Assembly: GCF_900103265.1 (NCBI RefSeq)
Contig: NZ_FMWX01000002.1
Coordinates: 186,001 to 250,000, forward strand
Reading direction: 5' to 3'
From: Sphingomonas sp. NFR15
Lineage (GTDB): Bacteria; Pseudomonadota; Alphaproteobacteria; Sphingomonadales; Sphingomonadaceae
Length of the DNA stretch: 64,000 bases
Of the stretch, positions 33,934 to 45,676 are shown one piece after another. How positions within the stretch are numbered: position 1 is the first letter of the stretch; each line of letters starts with the position of its first letter. The position numbers were made by a program, and so were the translations under genes. The notes under the pieces were generated by a model. That model saw nothing but the letters and a program-made list of their open reading frames with translations, was not told the DNA's origin and searched no databases.

Positions 33934-35441
33934 CAGTTGCCGCCCATGCGCTGGGTCATGCCGCCGATCGACTGGGTCATGCCGCCCGGTCCCTGCGCTT
34001 GCAGCATCGCGCCGTCGTCCATCAGGACGAAACTGTCCTTGGTGCCGCCGCCCTGTGACGAATTGACCACCAGCGACCCTTCCTTGAGCGCGACGCGGGT
34101 CAGCCCGCCGGGCACGACCTGGACCCCGCACGATCCGGTGAGGACGAACGGGCGGAAATCGACGTGGCGGGGCGCGAGCCCCGCGTCGCCGAGCGTGGGG
34201 ACGGTCGAGAGCGCGAGCGTGGGCTGGGCGATGTAGCGGTGCGGCTCGGCGATCAGCGCGGCGCGGAACGCCTCGATCTCGGCGCGGGTCGCGGTGGGGC
34301 CGACGAGCATGCCGTAGCCGCCCGAGCCGTCGACCAGCTTGACGACGAGATCGTCGAGGTTGTCGAGCACGTAGCGGAGCGCCTGGGGTTCGCGGCAACG
34401 CCAGGTTTCGACATTGGGGAGCTTCGCCGCGCTGCCGGAATAATATTTCACGATCTCGGGCATGTAGCTGTAGATCGCCTTGTCGTCGGCGATGCCGTTG
34501 CCGGGCGCGTTGATGAGCGCGACGTTGCCGGCGGCATAGGCGCCGATCAGGCCCGGCACGCCGAGCATCGAATCGGGCCGGAACACGCGCGGATCGAGGA
34601 AATCGTCGTCGATGCGGCGGTAGATCACGTCGACCTTCACCAACCCGCCGATCATCCGCATCCAGACGACATCGTCCTCGACGACGAGATCGGCGGCCTC
34701 GACCAGCTCGATCCCCATCGAATCGGCGAGGAAGCTGTGTTCATAAAAGGCCGAGTTGTAGTGGCCCGGCGTCAGCACCACGCAGACCGGCGCGGCGACG
34801 CCCTCCGGCGCGACCGAGCGCATCGTCTCGAGCAGCCGGTCCGGGTAGGAATCGACCGCGGCGACGCGGAAATGGTGGAACAACTCGGGGCACAGGCGCA
34901 GCATCGCCTCGCGGTTTTCGAGCATGTAGCTGACGCCCGAGGGCGTGCGGGCATTGTCCTCGAGCACGAAGAAGTCGTCCGGGCCGGTGCGGACGAGGTC
35001 GATCCCGCAAATATGCGCCCAGATGCCGTGCGGCGGGCGGATGCCGGCGATCTCGGGGCGGAATTGCGGGTTGCCGAGGATCAGGTCGGCGGGCAGCACA
35101 CCGTCCTTGAGGATACGCTGCGGGCCGTAAATGTCGTCCAGGAAGGCGTTGATCGCCTCGACGCGCTGGACCAGCCCTTCGGACAGCCGCGCCCATTCGC
35201 TGGCGAGGAAGATGCGCGGGACGATGTCGAAGGGAATGATGCGTTCGCTGGCGTCGCTGTCGCCATAAACGGCGAAGGTGATGCCGAGCTGGCGGAAGGT
35301 CGCTTCGGCGGACTGCTGGCGGCGGCGCAGATCCTCGGGAGGCGTGCCCGCGATCCAGGTGCCAAGCGCCGCGAGTTCGGATCTGGGTATCGTCGACCCG
35401 GCCTGCCCCATGATCTCGTCGAACGCCTGACGTATTCCCAT
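33933..35441 (-). CDS. circularly permuted ATP-grasp protein (DUF404/DUF407)
   Basis: 502 residues. Conserved parts include ERIIPFDIVPRIFLASEW, FVLEDNARTPSGVSYMLENR, YRRIDDDFLDPRVF, LINAPGNGIADDKAIYSYMP and VVKLVDGSGGYGMLVGP, the last resembling the ATP-grasp nucleotide loop. The family is predicted to form amide bonds. ATG 35441 lies 16 bp after the beta-lactamase stop with GGAG upstream; one 36 bases earlier is possible. The C terminus ends in a short Met/Gly/Gln repeat (GGMTQSIGGMTQRMGGN). Confidence 0.93.
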   Translation of the reverse strand: MGIRQAFDEIMGQAGSTIPRSELAALGTWIAGTPPEDLRRRQQSAEATFRQLGITFAVYGDSDASERIIPFDIVPRIFLASEWARLSEGLVQRVEAINAFLDDIYGPQRILKDGVLPADLILGNPQFRPEIAGIRPPHGIWAHICGIDLVRTGPDDFFVLEDNARTPSGVSYMLENREAMLRLCPELFHHFRVAAVDSYPDRLLETMRSVAPEGVAAPVCVVLTPGHYNSAFYEHSFLADSMGIELVEAADLVVEDDVVWMRMIGGLVKVDVIYRRIDDDFLDPRVFRPDSMLGVPGLIGAYAAGNVALINAPGNGIADDKAIYSYMPEIVKYYSGSAAKLPNVETWRCREPQALRYVLDNLDDLVVKLVDGSGGYGMLVGPTATRAEIEAFRAALIAEPHRYIAQPTLALSTVPTLGDAGLAPRHVDFRPFVLTGSCGVQVVPGGLTRVALKEGSLVVNSSQGGGTKDSFVLMDDGAMLQAQGPGGMTQSIGGMTQRMGGN

Positions 35442-35457
35442 CGAACCGGTAACGCTC

Positions 35458-36363
35458 CTATGTGCCGTTGGCCCCATGCTGCGACGGATTATTGCGGCGC
35501 ACAAGACGGTTTCTTGCGGAGAAACCTTCGGCGTGGACGCTCTTGTCGAAATCGGCCCGCGCCTCGGTGGCGATCCGCCGCAACAGCGCCGGATCGACGA
35601 ACGCCGCGGTGCCCGCGCCGGCGCGCGCCCGCGCCGCGCGACCGAGCACGTCGGCGATCTCGGGGTGCATCGGCAGGACGATGTCGGCGGGCATCGCCGC
35701 CATGCGCGCGAAGCTGCGGCGATAGTCGGCGACGATGCCCGGATAGGCGCGGTTGCCGCGCAGCACGTTGCCCGCGACGGTGATGCTGCATGGGAACACC
35801 ACGCGCAGCGTCCGCCCGCGATCGGCGACGGGCATCGACCAGGTCGTGCAGCCCGGCGTGTGGCCGGGGGTGAGCGTGGCGGTGATGCCGACGCCGCCGA
35901 GCCGGATCGTCTCGCCGTCGCGGACGATGCGATCGACCGGCACGGCGGGGAAGCGGGTGTGGCCGTTCTCATTGTCGGCTTCGTGCCGGCCGCGCCGCAG
36001 CGCGGGCGCGTCGGCGGCGGAGGCGACCAGCCGCGCGCCGGTGTCGTGGCGGAGCGCGGCGAAGGCGGCGGCATGGTCGAAATGCGCGTGCGAGTTGAGC
36101 ATCAGCTTGAGCTGCGCGGGCGCGACGCCGATGCTCTTGAGGTTGCGTTCGACCAGCGGCGCGCTCTGCGCGAGCGGACCGCTGACGAGGATCGCGCCGG
36201 CATCGGTCTTGATCGCGTACACGGCGAGCCCGCGCGTGCCGACATACCAGATCGGGCCGACGATATGGTACGGCGCGATCGGCTGCGACCAACTGGCCGG
36301 GGACTCCGCCAGCGCGGGAGTCGCCGCCAGCGCGAGCAGCGCGGCAAGGGTGCGTCGGATCAT
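35458..36363 (-). CDS. subclass B3 metallo-beta-lactamase-like protein
   Basis: A 301-residue exported zinc hydrolase. Signal peptide MIRRTLAALLALAATPALA. Zinc ligands: H92, H94, D96, H97 in NSHAHFDHAAA, H168 in TPGHTPGCTTW, H233 in LPMHPEIAD. This H-x-H-x-D-H / H / H set, with no zinc-site cysteine, fits subclass B3. The opening WSQPIAPYHIVGPIWYVGTRG is also B3-like. Environmental sphingomonads often carry such chromosomal enzymes, but carbapenemase activity cannot be read from sequence. ATG overlaps the stop of the DsbD-like gene (ATGA). Confidence 0.9.
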   Translation of the reverse strand: MIRRTLAALLALAATPALAESPASWSQPIAPYHIVGPIWYVGTRGLAVYAIKTDAGAILVSGPLAQSAPLVERNLKSIGVAPAQLKLMLNSHAHFDHAAAFAALRHDTGARLVASAADAPALRRGRHEADNENGHTRFPAVPVDRIVRDGETIRLGGVGITATLTPGHTPGCTTWSMPVADRGRTLRVVFPCSITVAGNVLRGNRAYPGIVADYRRSFARMAAMPADIVLPMHPEIADVLGRAARARAGAGTAAFVDPALLRRIATEARADFDKSVHAEGFSARNRLVRRNNPSQHGANGT

Positions 36364-38399
36364 AGTGCGGCCAGCATTCCAGAGGTCAGCACCTGCGGCA
36401 AGACCTGCGGTTCGGCCGCGCCGGGGGCGTAATAGAGGTACAGCGGCACGCCGGCGCGGTTGTGCGCCTCGATGAAGCGGCCGAGCGCGGCGTCGCCGTT
36501 GGTCCAGTCGCCGACCAGCACTACGACGTTCTTCCTCGCGAACGCAGCGCGAGTCGCATCGGTCTCGATCGCCGCCTTCTCGTTGACCTTGCAGGTGAGG
36601 CACCAGTCGGCGGTGAAATAGGCGAACACCGGGCGGTTGGCGGCGCGGAGCCGCGCGAGCCTGGCGGTGCTGAACGCTTGCTCATCGGCGCTTGCCACCA
36701 CCGGGGCCGGGGCATGGAGCCGCGCGGCGGAGGCGCTGGAGACCGTCACGACCGCGACGATCCCGACCAACGCCGCGACGCCGAAAGGCTTGCCCTTGCG
36801 CTGGCGCAGCCCACCCCACCACAGCAGCAGCGCGACCGCCAGCGCGGCGACCATGCCCGCGGCCAGACCATTCACCCCGACCTGCCGCCCGAGCACCCAG
36901 GCCAGCGCGATCGCGGTGAGCCACATCGGGATCGACAGGATGCGCCGGAACGTCTCCATCCAGCCGCCGGGCTTGGGGAGCAGCTTGCGCAAAGCGGGCA
37001 CGAAACCGAGCGCGAGGAACGGCAGCGCGAGGCCGATGCCGAGCCCCGCGAACACCGCCAGCGCGGCATACCAGGGCAGCACCAGCGCCGCGCCGAGCGC
37101 CGCGCCCATGAACGGGCCGGTGCAGGGCGTCGCGATGAACGCCGCGAGCGCGCCGGTCGCGAAGGCACCGCCCGCCCCGCCCGCCGCGTTGACGAAGCGC
37201 GGGGTGGGGATTTCGAACAACCCGCCGAGATTGAGCGACAGCGCGACGACGAGCAGGAGCAGCACGACGATCGCCCGCGGGTCTTGCAACTGGAACGCCC
37301 AGCCGATCGCGCTGCCGCCAGCGCGCAGCGCCAGGATGACCGCGCCGAGCGCGATGCACACCATGACCACGCCCGCCGTATAGGCGAGCGCCTCGTGCCG
37401 CGCCGCGCGCTCATCGAGATGCCCGCGCGCGAGGCTCAGCGCCTTGAGGCTCAGGATCGGGAACACGCAAGGCATGATGTTGAGGATCAGCCCGCCGAGC
37501 ATCGCGCCGCCGAACGCGAGCAGCGCGGCGAGCAGCGCGCCCGGCGCGGGCGCCTCTGCAGGCGCGGCGCTCGGCGCGGCGACGATACCGGGCTTGGCAT
37601 CCACGACCAGCCCCTGTCCGCCGCCGATCGCCAGCACGCCACTCAGCGTGCCGCTCCCGCCTGCGCCTGGCTTGGTGGTGATGACGATGCGGTCGCCGTC
37701 GCGCGCGATCGTCTGCGGGGCGGCGTAATCGACGAGGCCGGTCGAGACCGGATAGAAATAGGCGTCCGCGAGCGGGGCGCCCCCCGGATACGGCACCGCG
37801 ATCCGCAACGCGCCATTCGCAGACTGGACCGTCGCCGCCGCGCCGAGCGGCTTGGGGATCGCGCGCCGCCACGCGTCGAAACGCGCGCGGGTCTCCGCCG
37901 TCGCCGCGCCGTCGCCGACGGTCAGGTCGGTCGCGAGATCGGCGGCTTCGGGCACGCACACGGTCTGCGTGCAGACGAGGTACGACATGTGGAGCTCGAC
38001 CGGCAGCGCGGTTCCGGCCGCCAGCCCCGCCGGGACATGCAGCTTTACCAGCGGCGCATAGGGTTTCTCGAACACATAGTTCATCAGCCCCGCGACAAGC
38101 AGCCGCTCGGGCACCGGATATAGCGGCGGATCGGCGGTGACGCCCTTGGGCAAGCTCCAGTCGAGCTTCGCCGGGAAGCCCGCATCGCCCGGATTTTGCC
38201 AATAGCCGTGCCAGCCGGGCTCGGGCCGGGTGTCCAGCGCGAGCGTCACCGTGCTGCCGGCCGCCGGTGTCGTGCTCTCCGCGACCAGCCGGATCGCGAG
38301 GTGTGGACCCGCGCCGAGCGCACCGGGGGCATCGGCATGCGCCGCACTCGCGGCGAAGACCGCCAGGATCGTCACGAACAGGTAATGAAGCGCACGCAT
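36360..38399 (-). CDS. DsbD/ScsB-like thiol:disulfide interchange protein
   Basis: A 679-residue inner-membrane electron conduit. Signal peptide, then a periplasmic N-terminal domain with a redox-type pair in CTQTVCVPEA. The transmembrane core has NIMPCVFPILSLKALSLA and FIATPCTGPFMGAALGAA, whose cysteines are the CcdA/DsbD pair. The C-terminal thioredoxin domain has DWCLTCKVNE. This three-part layout moves electrons from cytoplasmic thioredoxin to periplasmic partners. The enlarged N domain points to the ScsB-like branch rather than E. coli DsbD. The beta-lactamase gene overlaps its end. Confidence 0.92.
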   Translation of the reverse strand: MRALHYLFVTILAVFAASAAHADAPGALGAGPHLAIRLVAESTTPAAGSTVTLALDTRPEPGWHGYWQNPGDAGFPAKLDWSLPKGVTADPPLYPVPERLLVAGLMNYVFEKPYAPLVKLHVPAGLAAGTALPVELHMSYLVCTQTVCVPEAADLATDLTVGDGAATAETRARFDAWRRAIPKPLGAAATVQSANGALRIAVPYPGGAPLADAYFYPVSTGLVDYAAPQTIARDGDRIVITTKPGAGGSGTLSGVLAIGGGQGLVVDAKPGIVAAPSAAPAEAPAPGALLAALLAFGGAMLGGLILNIMPCVFPILSLKALSLARGHLDERAARHEALAYTAGVVMVCIALGAVILALRAGGSAIGWAFQLQDPRAIVVLLLLVVALSLNLGGLFEIPTPRFVNAAGGAGGAFATGALAAFIATPCTGPFMGAALGAALVLPWYAALAVFAGLGIGLALPFLALGFVPALRKLLPKPGGWMETFRRILSIPMWLTAIALAWVLGRQVGVNGLAAGMVAALAVALLLWWGGLRQRKGKPFGVAALVGIVAVVTVSSASAARLHAPAPVVASADEQAFSTARLARLRAANRPVFAYFTADWCLTCKVNEKAAIETDATRAAFARKNVVVLVGDWTNGDAALGRFIEAHNRAGVPLYLYYAPGAAEPQVLPQVLTSGMLAAL

Positions 38400-38478
38400 C
38401 GGGCAGTCCTTGTCGGCAAACCACGTCTCGGCCATAGCCGCGCGCGGGAGTGCTTCGTTACGCCGCGAAAGGAAAGCC

Positions 38479-40131
38479 ATGAATCGCCTCACCTCCCTGA
38501 TCGCCCTTTCGCTCGCGCTCGTCGCCGTGCCGCTTGCCGCGCAAACCGCACCGCAGGCGCCCTCGCCCGAGACGCCGCCCAAGCTGATCGTGGCGATCTC
38601 GGTCGATCAGTTCTCGGCCGATCTGTTCGCCGAATACCGCAACCATTTCACCGGCGGGTTCGCGCGGCTGCTGACCGGCGACGTCTTTCCCGCCGGTTAT
38701 CAGAGCCACGCCGCGACCGAGACCTGCCCCGGCCATTCGACGATCCTGACCGGCTTCCGCCCCGCCCGCACCGGCATCATCGCCAACACCTGGTACAACC
38801 TCAAATCGCCGCTCGCCGACAAGGTGATCTATTGCGCCGAGGACGAGAGCGTGCCGGGCAGCACGCATGACGCCTATACCGTCACCGACCAGCACCTGCT
38901 GGTGCCGACGCTCGGCGAGCGGATGAAGGCGGCGAATCCGGCTTCGCGCACCGTCTCGGTCGCCGGCAAGGACCGCGCGGCGGTGATGATGGGCGGGCAC
39001 AAGGCGGCGCTCGACGAAATCTGGTGGTGGGATGGCAAGGCCTTCGTCAGCTATGCCGGGCGCAAGGCGCCCGAGATCGTTACGCGCACCAACGCACTGG
39101 TCAACGCGCGCATCGCCGAGGCGCAGCCCGCGTTCGAGGTGCCCGATTTCTGCGTGCCCCACGACCGCGCGATCCCAATCGGCGGCGGCAAGACCGTGGG
39201 CGCCGGGCATTTCGAGCGTGAGGCGGGCAACCGCGCCAAGTTCCGCGCGTCGCCCGAGTTCGACAACGCGATCCTCGCGCTCGGCGCGGGGATGGTGCGC
39301 GAGATGAAGCTCGGCCAGGGTCCGGCAACGGACATCATCGACATCGGCGCATCGGCGACCGATTATATCGGTCACACCTATGGCACCGAAGGCGCCGAGA
39401 TGTGCATCCAGCTCGCCAATCTCGACCATTCGCTCGGCGAGCTGTTCGACCAACTCGACCAGACCGGCGTCGATTACCTGGTCGTGCTGACCGCCGATCA
39501 CGGCGGCCACGACCTGCCCGAGCGCAACCGTGAACACGCCGCGCCGACCGCGGTGCGGATCGACCCGGCGTTCACCACCAAGGCGGTGAGCGACTCGGTC
39601 GCGGCCAAGCTCAAGCTGCCGGGGCAAGTGTTGTTCGGCGATTCGGGGTCGGGCGACCTGTGGATTGACCCCAGGCTGAGCAAGCCGCAGCACGACGCGG
39701 TGCTGGCCGAAGCGCTCAAAATCTATCGCGCCAACCCGCAGGTCGCCGCCGCTTTCTCGGGCGCCGAGATCGCCGCCTCGCCCGAGCCGAGTGGGCCGCC
39801 CGAGACTTGGCCGCTCATCATGCGCGCCAAGGCGTCGTACAATCCGCGCGTGTCGGGCGACATCGTCGTCGCGCTCAAGCCGCGGGTGATGCCGATCGCC
39901 GACCCGACGCACGGCTATGTCGCGACGCACGGCAGCTTCTGGGACTATGACCGGCGCGTGCCGATCCTGTTCTGGCGCAAGGGCATGACCGGATTCGAAC
40001 AGCCGTTGTCGGTCGAAACGGTCGATATCGTGCCGACGCTCGCGGCCGCGATCCACCTACCGCTGTCGGCACCGCTGCCGGACGGGCGCTGTCTCGATCT
40101 CGACGGCGGGGTGGCATCGACCTGCCCGTAA
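38479..40131 (+). CDS. PhoK-like alkaline phosphatase
   Basis: A 550-residue secreted phosphatase of the alkaline phosphatase superfamily. Signal peptide MNRLTSLIALSLALVAVPLA. Metal ligand D43 is in AISVDQFSAD. The nucleophile is probably T82 in ATETCPGHSTILTG, the Thr-type site known from Sphingomonas PhoK. Later ligands are in LTADHGGHDLPE and THGSFWDYDRRVPILFW. The family is Ca/Zn-dependent with broad phosphomonoesterase activity. AAAGGAAAG precedes the ATG. It is divergent from the DsbD-like gene with 79 bp between starts. Confidence 0.93.
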   Translation: MNRLTSLIALSLALVAVPLAAQTAPQAPSPETPPKLIVAISVDQFSADLFAEYRNHFTGGFARLLTGDVFPAGYQSHAATETCPGHSTILTGFRPARTGIIANTWYNLKSPLADKVIYCAEDESVPGSTHDAYTVTDQHLLVPTLGERMKAANPASRTVSVAGKDRAAVMMGGHKAALDEIWWWDGKAFVSYAGRKAPEIVTRTNALVNARIAEAQPAFEVPDFCVPHDRAIPIGGGKTVGAGHFEREAGNRAKFRASPEFDNAILALGAGMVREMKLGQGPATDIIDIGASATDYIGHTYGTEGAEMCIQLANLDHSLGELFDQLDQTGVDYLVVLTADHGGHDLPERNREHAAPTAVRIDPAFTTKAVSDSVAAKLKLPGQVLFGDSGSGDLWIDPRLSKPQHDAVLAEALKIYRANPQVAAAFSGAEIAASPEPSGPPETWPLIMRAKASYNPRVSGDIVVALKPRVMPIADPTHGYVATHGSFWDYDRRVPILFWRKGMTGFEQPLSVETVDIVPTLAAAIHLPLSAPLPDGRCLDLDGGVASTCP

Positions 40132-40687
40132 GGGCGGCACGCGCACCCGTTCGTGCCGAGCGTGTCGGAGCACTTGCCCGAAGGGCTGCCGCTTCGGACG
40201 CGCACTTCGACTTCGCTCAGTGCGAACGGTGGGTTTGCTGTGCTCAACCGCCTCGACCTGGGTAAAGGCGCCGGCTCGACCCGGTTCTTGAATCCTCCCC
40301 GTTCGTGCTGAGCTTGTCGAAGCACGTGTCCCGAGTGCCGCGCTTGCTTTGGGCACGCCCTTCGACACGCTCAGGGCGAACGGTGGGTTCGTTGCTCTGC
40401 GGTTAATCGACCCAGTGCCGTAAACTCATACAAAAGCTTGTCCAAGCGCGGCTCGACACGGTATAGGCATTACTTGCTGCGAGTTCATCGCAATAGCACG
40501 TGCGCGCGAGCGATGGTTCGCGGCGACGCGCATTTTGCCGTGTCGCACACCCTTCCCCATTGGGCGCACCATTGCTAAGGCCACCCGCGACTCTTGCATT
40601 CGCCCTAACCGGGGCGCGCTCGTGCGGCCCACCCGGCCGTCTTCCCGCCGCGCTCCCGTCTCGGGGCTTCACTTGGGAAGGACTAGC
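40132..40687. repeat. 556-bp gap upstream of acnA with two family-A palindrome pairs
   Basis: Pair one spans about 40147-40231 (CGTTCGTGCCGAGCG at the left, CGCTCAGTGCGAACGG at the right). Pair two spans about 40300-40383 (CGTTCGTGCTGAGC and GCTCAGGGCGAACGG). The remaining 300 bases lead into acnA and should hold its promoter and leader. No gene is supported, although an acnA-frame extension is open there. Confidence 0.75.
40438..40467 (+). promoter_or_regulatory. Possible housekeeping-type acnA promoter
   Basis: TTGTCC, an 18-base spacer and TATAGG lie 220 bases before the acnA ATG. The match to -35/-10 consensus is moderate, and a long leader would follow. Confidence 0.3.
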
Positions 40688-43366
<2,679 letters not shown>

Positions 43367-43375
43367 GCCGACGAA

Positions 43376-43414
43376 CTCCGGCCCGGACGGTGTCGTCCGG
43401 GCCGGAGCGTTTTT
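43376..43414. terminator. acnA terminator
   Basis: CTCCGGCCCGGAC and GTCCGGGCCGGAG form a perfect 13-bp stem with a 6-base loop followed by CGTTTTT. It starts 9 bases after the acnA stop and lies 21 bases from the stop of the convergent gene. Confidence 0.92.
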
Positions 43415-43435
43415 CGACGATCTTCGCGGAGCGCG

Positions 43436-44308
43436 TTACTTCGCGGCGTTCTGTACGTCGCCCTGCCCCATTGCCGAGACGAGCAGGTTGCCGTTGCCGC
43501 TGAAATTGGCGGCCGGCAGGGTGGCGAGCTTGTTACCGACCTTCATGGTGATCGTCTCGATGCGCCCACGCGCATCGGTTGCCACCGCGTTGACACGTCC
43601 AATCACGTTGCCGGCGGTATCACGCACCTTCATGCCGCGCGTAACGGTGAAACCGCTTGATCCGGCAGCATCGCCACCGCTCGCCAGCCCAAGCCCGTCG
43701 GCACCGCCATCCGCGCTGCCTGCCGCACTCCCGCTCGCCGACCCGTTCGTCGTACCCGAGCCGGCCAGGTTGGCGGCGCGGTCGCGCAGCGTGCCGACGG
43801 CGGTGCCGGCGCGATCGCCAATCGCACCAGCCGTCCCGCGCGCCGTGCCGACCGCACCGCGTGCCGCGTTGCCGACAGCATCGGTGCCGATCAACTGCGC
43901 GCTGCCGTTGCCCGATGCCGAACCGCTCGCGGTGCCAGACGCGGCGCCGCTGACCGGGCCAGTCGCATTGGCGACGGTGCCGCCCAGCGAACCATCGACC
44001 GAACGGCTGGCGGACACGCTGCCCTTGCGGCGATCGACCTTGGTCGAGCCACTGGTCGATGCGGTGTTGTCGAGCGTGCCCTGCGTGGTCGAACGCAGGC
44101 TGCGTGAGACCGTCGATGTGCCGTTCAGCGTGCCGCCGAGCATGCCGGTGCCGTTGCCGCCGATGCCGCCTACCCCGCCGCCGAGCGCACCGCTTAGGCC
44201 GCCGCCCAGTCCGCCACCAAGTCCGCCACCACCGAGCAACTGAGCCGATGCGGGAACTGCGCCGAATGCGAGAACGATCGCGGCCGTACCGATGAGGAAC
44301 GTCTTCAT
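43436..44308 (-). CDS. Gly/Ser/Ala-rich secreted protein with C-terminal PRC-barrel-like segment
   Basis: A 290-residue exported protein. The signal peptide ends near PASAQ (about 23). Residues about 24-65 are nearly pure Gly/Leu (LLGGGGLGGGLGGGLSGALG). A long low-complexity Ser/Gly/Ala/Thr region follows, with A-x-G spacing (AARGAVGTARGTAGAIGDRA). The last 75 residues, RGMKVRDTAGNVIGRVNAVA to NLLVSAM, resemble a PRC-barrel beta domain. The organisation suggests a surface or matrix protein. It lies downstream of the subtilisin-like gene, separated by a terminator. Confidence 0.75.
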   Translation of the reverse strand: MKTFLIGTAAIVLAFGAVPASAQLLGGGGLGGGLGGGLSGALGGGVGGIGGNGTGMLGGTLNGTSTVSRSLRSTTQGTLDNTASTSGSTKVDRRKGSVSASRSVDGSLGGTVANATGPVSGAASGTASGSASGNGSAQLIGTDAVGNAARGAVGTARGTAGAIGDRAGTAVGTLRDRAANLAGSGTTNGSASGSAAGSADGGADGLGLASGGDAAGSSGFTVTRGMKVRDTAGNVIGRVNAVATDARGRIETITMKVGNKLATLPAANFSGNGNLLVSAMGQGDVQNAAK

Positions 44309-44355
44309 GATGCTGTCCTTCCTGTGGTCTTGCGGGCAGCTTTCGCTACCCTCAC

Positions 44356-44397
44356 AGAAAGAACGGATGCCGCGTGCGGTTTAATCCGCCGCATCCG
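44356..44397 (-). terminator. Terminator of the S8 peptidase gene
   Basis: Reading leftward, CGGATGCGGCG pairs with CGCGGCATCCG (one mismatch), followed by TTCTTTCTG. It begins 6 bases after the peptidase stop and isolates it from the Gly-rich gene. Confidence 0.65.
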
Positions 44398-44403
44398 AAA
44401 ATC

Positions 44404-45672
44404 TTATTTTGCGGGTGTCCGGCAGCTCTCACACAGGATGCCGCGGCCATAGCGGCTGGCGGGGCCGGCCTTGCGCGCTTCGCTGTCGGCCGCCTTGACC
44501 GCCGCCGCCCTGTTGCCGCCCAGGCGCGCGAGCCGCGCGGCGACGAGCGGCGCCGCGAACGACGTGCCACGCACCGGCGCCGAACCGCCCTGCGCGGTGG
44601 CAGCGAGCATGTCCGCACCCGGCGCCGCGTAATCGAGATGGAGCGACCGCCCCGCCTCGATGAGCGCGCGCCCGCGCCCATCGACGCCGGTCACCGCGAT
44701 CACGCCGGGGTAGGATGCGGGATAGGATGGCGGCGCGGCGGGACCATCGTTGCCCACCGCCGCGACCACGATCATACCGCGCGTCTGAACCGCCGCCACC
44801 ACCCGCGCGAGCAACGGATTGGCGGGTCCGACCAGGCTGATGACCGTCACCGGCACATGGACGCTGGCGAGCCACGCCAGGGCCTTGGCGATGGCGAGCG
44901 CATTGCCGCCAGCGGGATCTTTGCCATAGACATCGGCCGCGTACAGCCGCGCGCCCACAGCGGCGCCGCGCACGCCGCCGCCGCCGATCAGCAGCGACGC
45001 GATCGCCGTGCCGTGGTTGTCCGGCGAGGGCGCGCCCGCAGCGAACCCTCGGCGCGTGACCGGCGCATCGACCGCTCCCACCCCGCCGTCGATCATCCCG
45101 ATCGCACCGGACATCGGCCCTTGCGCCGCACTTGCGGACGGCGTGGCGGCGTGCGCGACGGCGCCGCTCTCGAAATGCACCTGATCGGCCGAGACATCAT
45201 GCCCCCGCGCCAGCTTTCGCATCGTGCGGAGACCATCGACCAGCGACTTGCCTAGCGGCACGTCGAACCGGGCGAAGCCGATGCCCAGCCCCTCCAGGTC
45301 ACCGCGTTCCGCCAGCACGAAACCCGCCGCTGTCGCGGCCGCGATCAGCGCGTCATCGGGGTCGCTCACCAGAACGGTGCCGGCGCGCGCTGGGTCGCCG
45401 TGATCGTCGGGCGCGAGGTCCGTGCGATGCTCGCGCAACATCGTGGCGATGCGGTCGAGCCGGGTCTGCGCCAGCGCGGCGACTCGCGACGGGATTTCGG
45501 GCGCGGCCCGGACGGTATCGGTCACCGTCCGCAAGGTGCCACTTACGACATCCGGTATGTGCGGCAGCGCCAGTTGCGCCGCCACGGGCGTCGCGGTCAG
45601 CAGCAAGGCAGGGATCATCGCGCGCCGCACCATCGTGCGCACGACCCTAGGCGGATCGGGAAGATCTGTCAT
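44404..45672 (-). CDS. subtilisin-like (S8) serine peptidase, possible ECF-regulated protein
   Basis: A 422-residue exported protease. A basic N terminus leads to a hydrophobic segment (MIPALLLTATPVAAQ). Catalytic residues: D195 in GMIDGGVG, H220 in DNHGTAIASLL, S371 in RGTSFAAPLVAARL, and the oxyanion N308 in AAVGNDGPA. The region before the catalytic domain (about 35-185) is not a recognised propeptide. The ATG at 45672 is only a few bases from the predicted start of transcription; ATGs at 45633 or 45618 would still keep the signal sequence. It is divergent from the ECF sigma gene. Confidence 0.88.
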   Translation of the reverse strand: MTDLPDPPRVVRTMVRRAMIPALLLTATPVAAQLALPHIPDVVSGTLRTVTDTVRAAPEIPSRVAALAQTRLDRIATMLREHRTDLAPDDHGDPARAGTVLVSDPDDALIAAATAAGFVLAERGDLEGLGIGFARFDVPLGKSLVDGLRTMRKLARGHDVSADQVHFESGAVAHAATPSASAAQGPMSGAIGMIDGGVGAVDAPVTRRGFAAGAPSPDNHGTAIASLLIGGGGVRGAAVGARLYAADVYGKDPAGGNALAIAKALAWLASVHVPVTVISLVGPANPLLARVVAAVQTRGMIVVAAVGNDGPAAPPSYPASYPGVIAVTGVDGRGRALIEAGRSLHLDYAAPGADMLAATAQGGSAPVRGTSFAAPLVAARLARLGGNRAAAVKAADSEARKAGPASRYGRGILCESCRTPAK

Positions 45673-45676
45673 GTCC

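Noticed and set aside
34164..38123. Two long frames opposite the ATP-grasp and DsbD-like genes
   Set aside because: Antisense shadows with highly charged repetitive composition; the opposite strand carries well-defined families.
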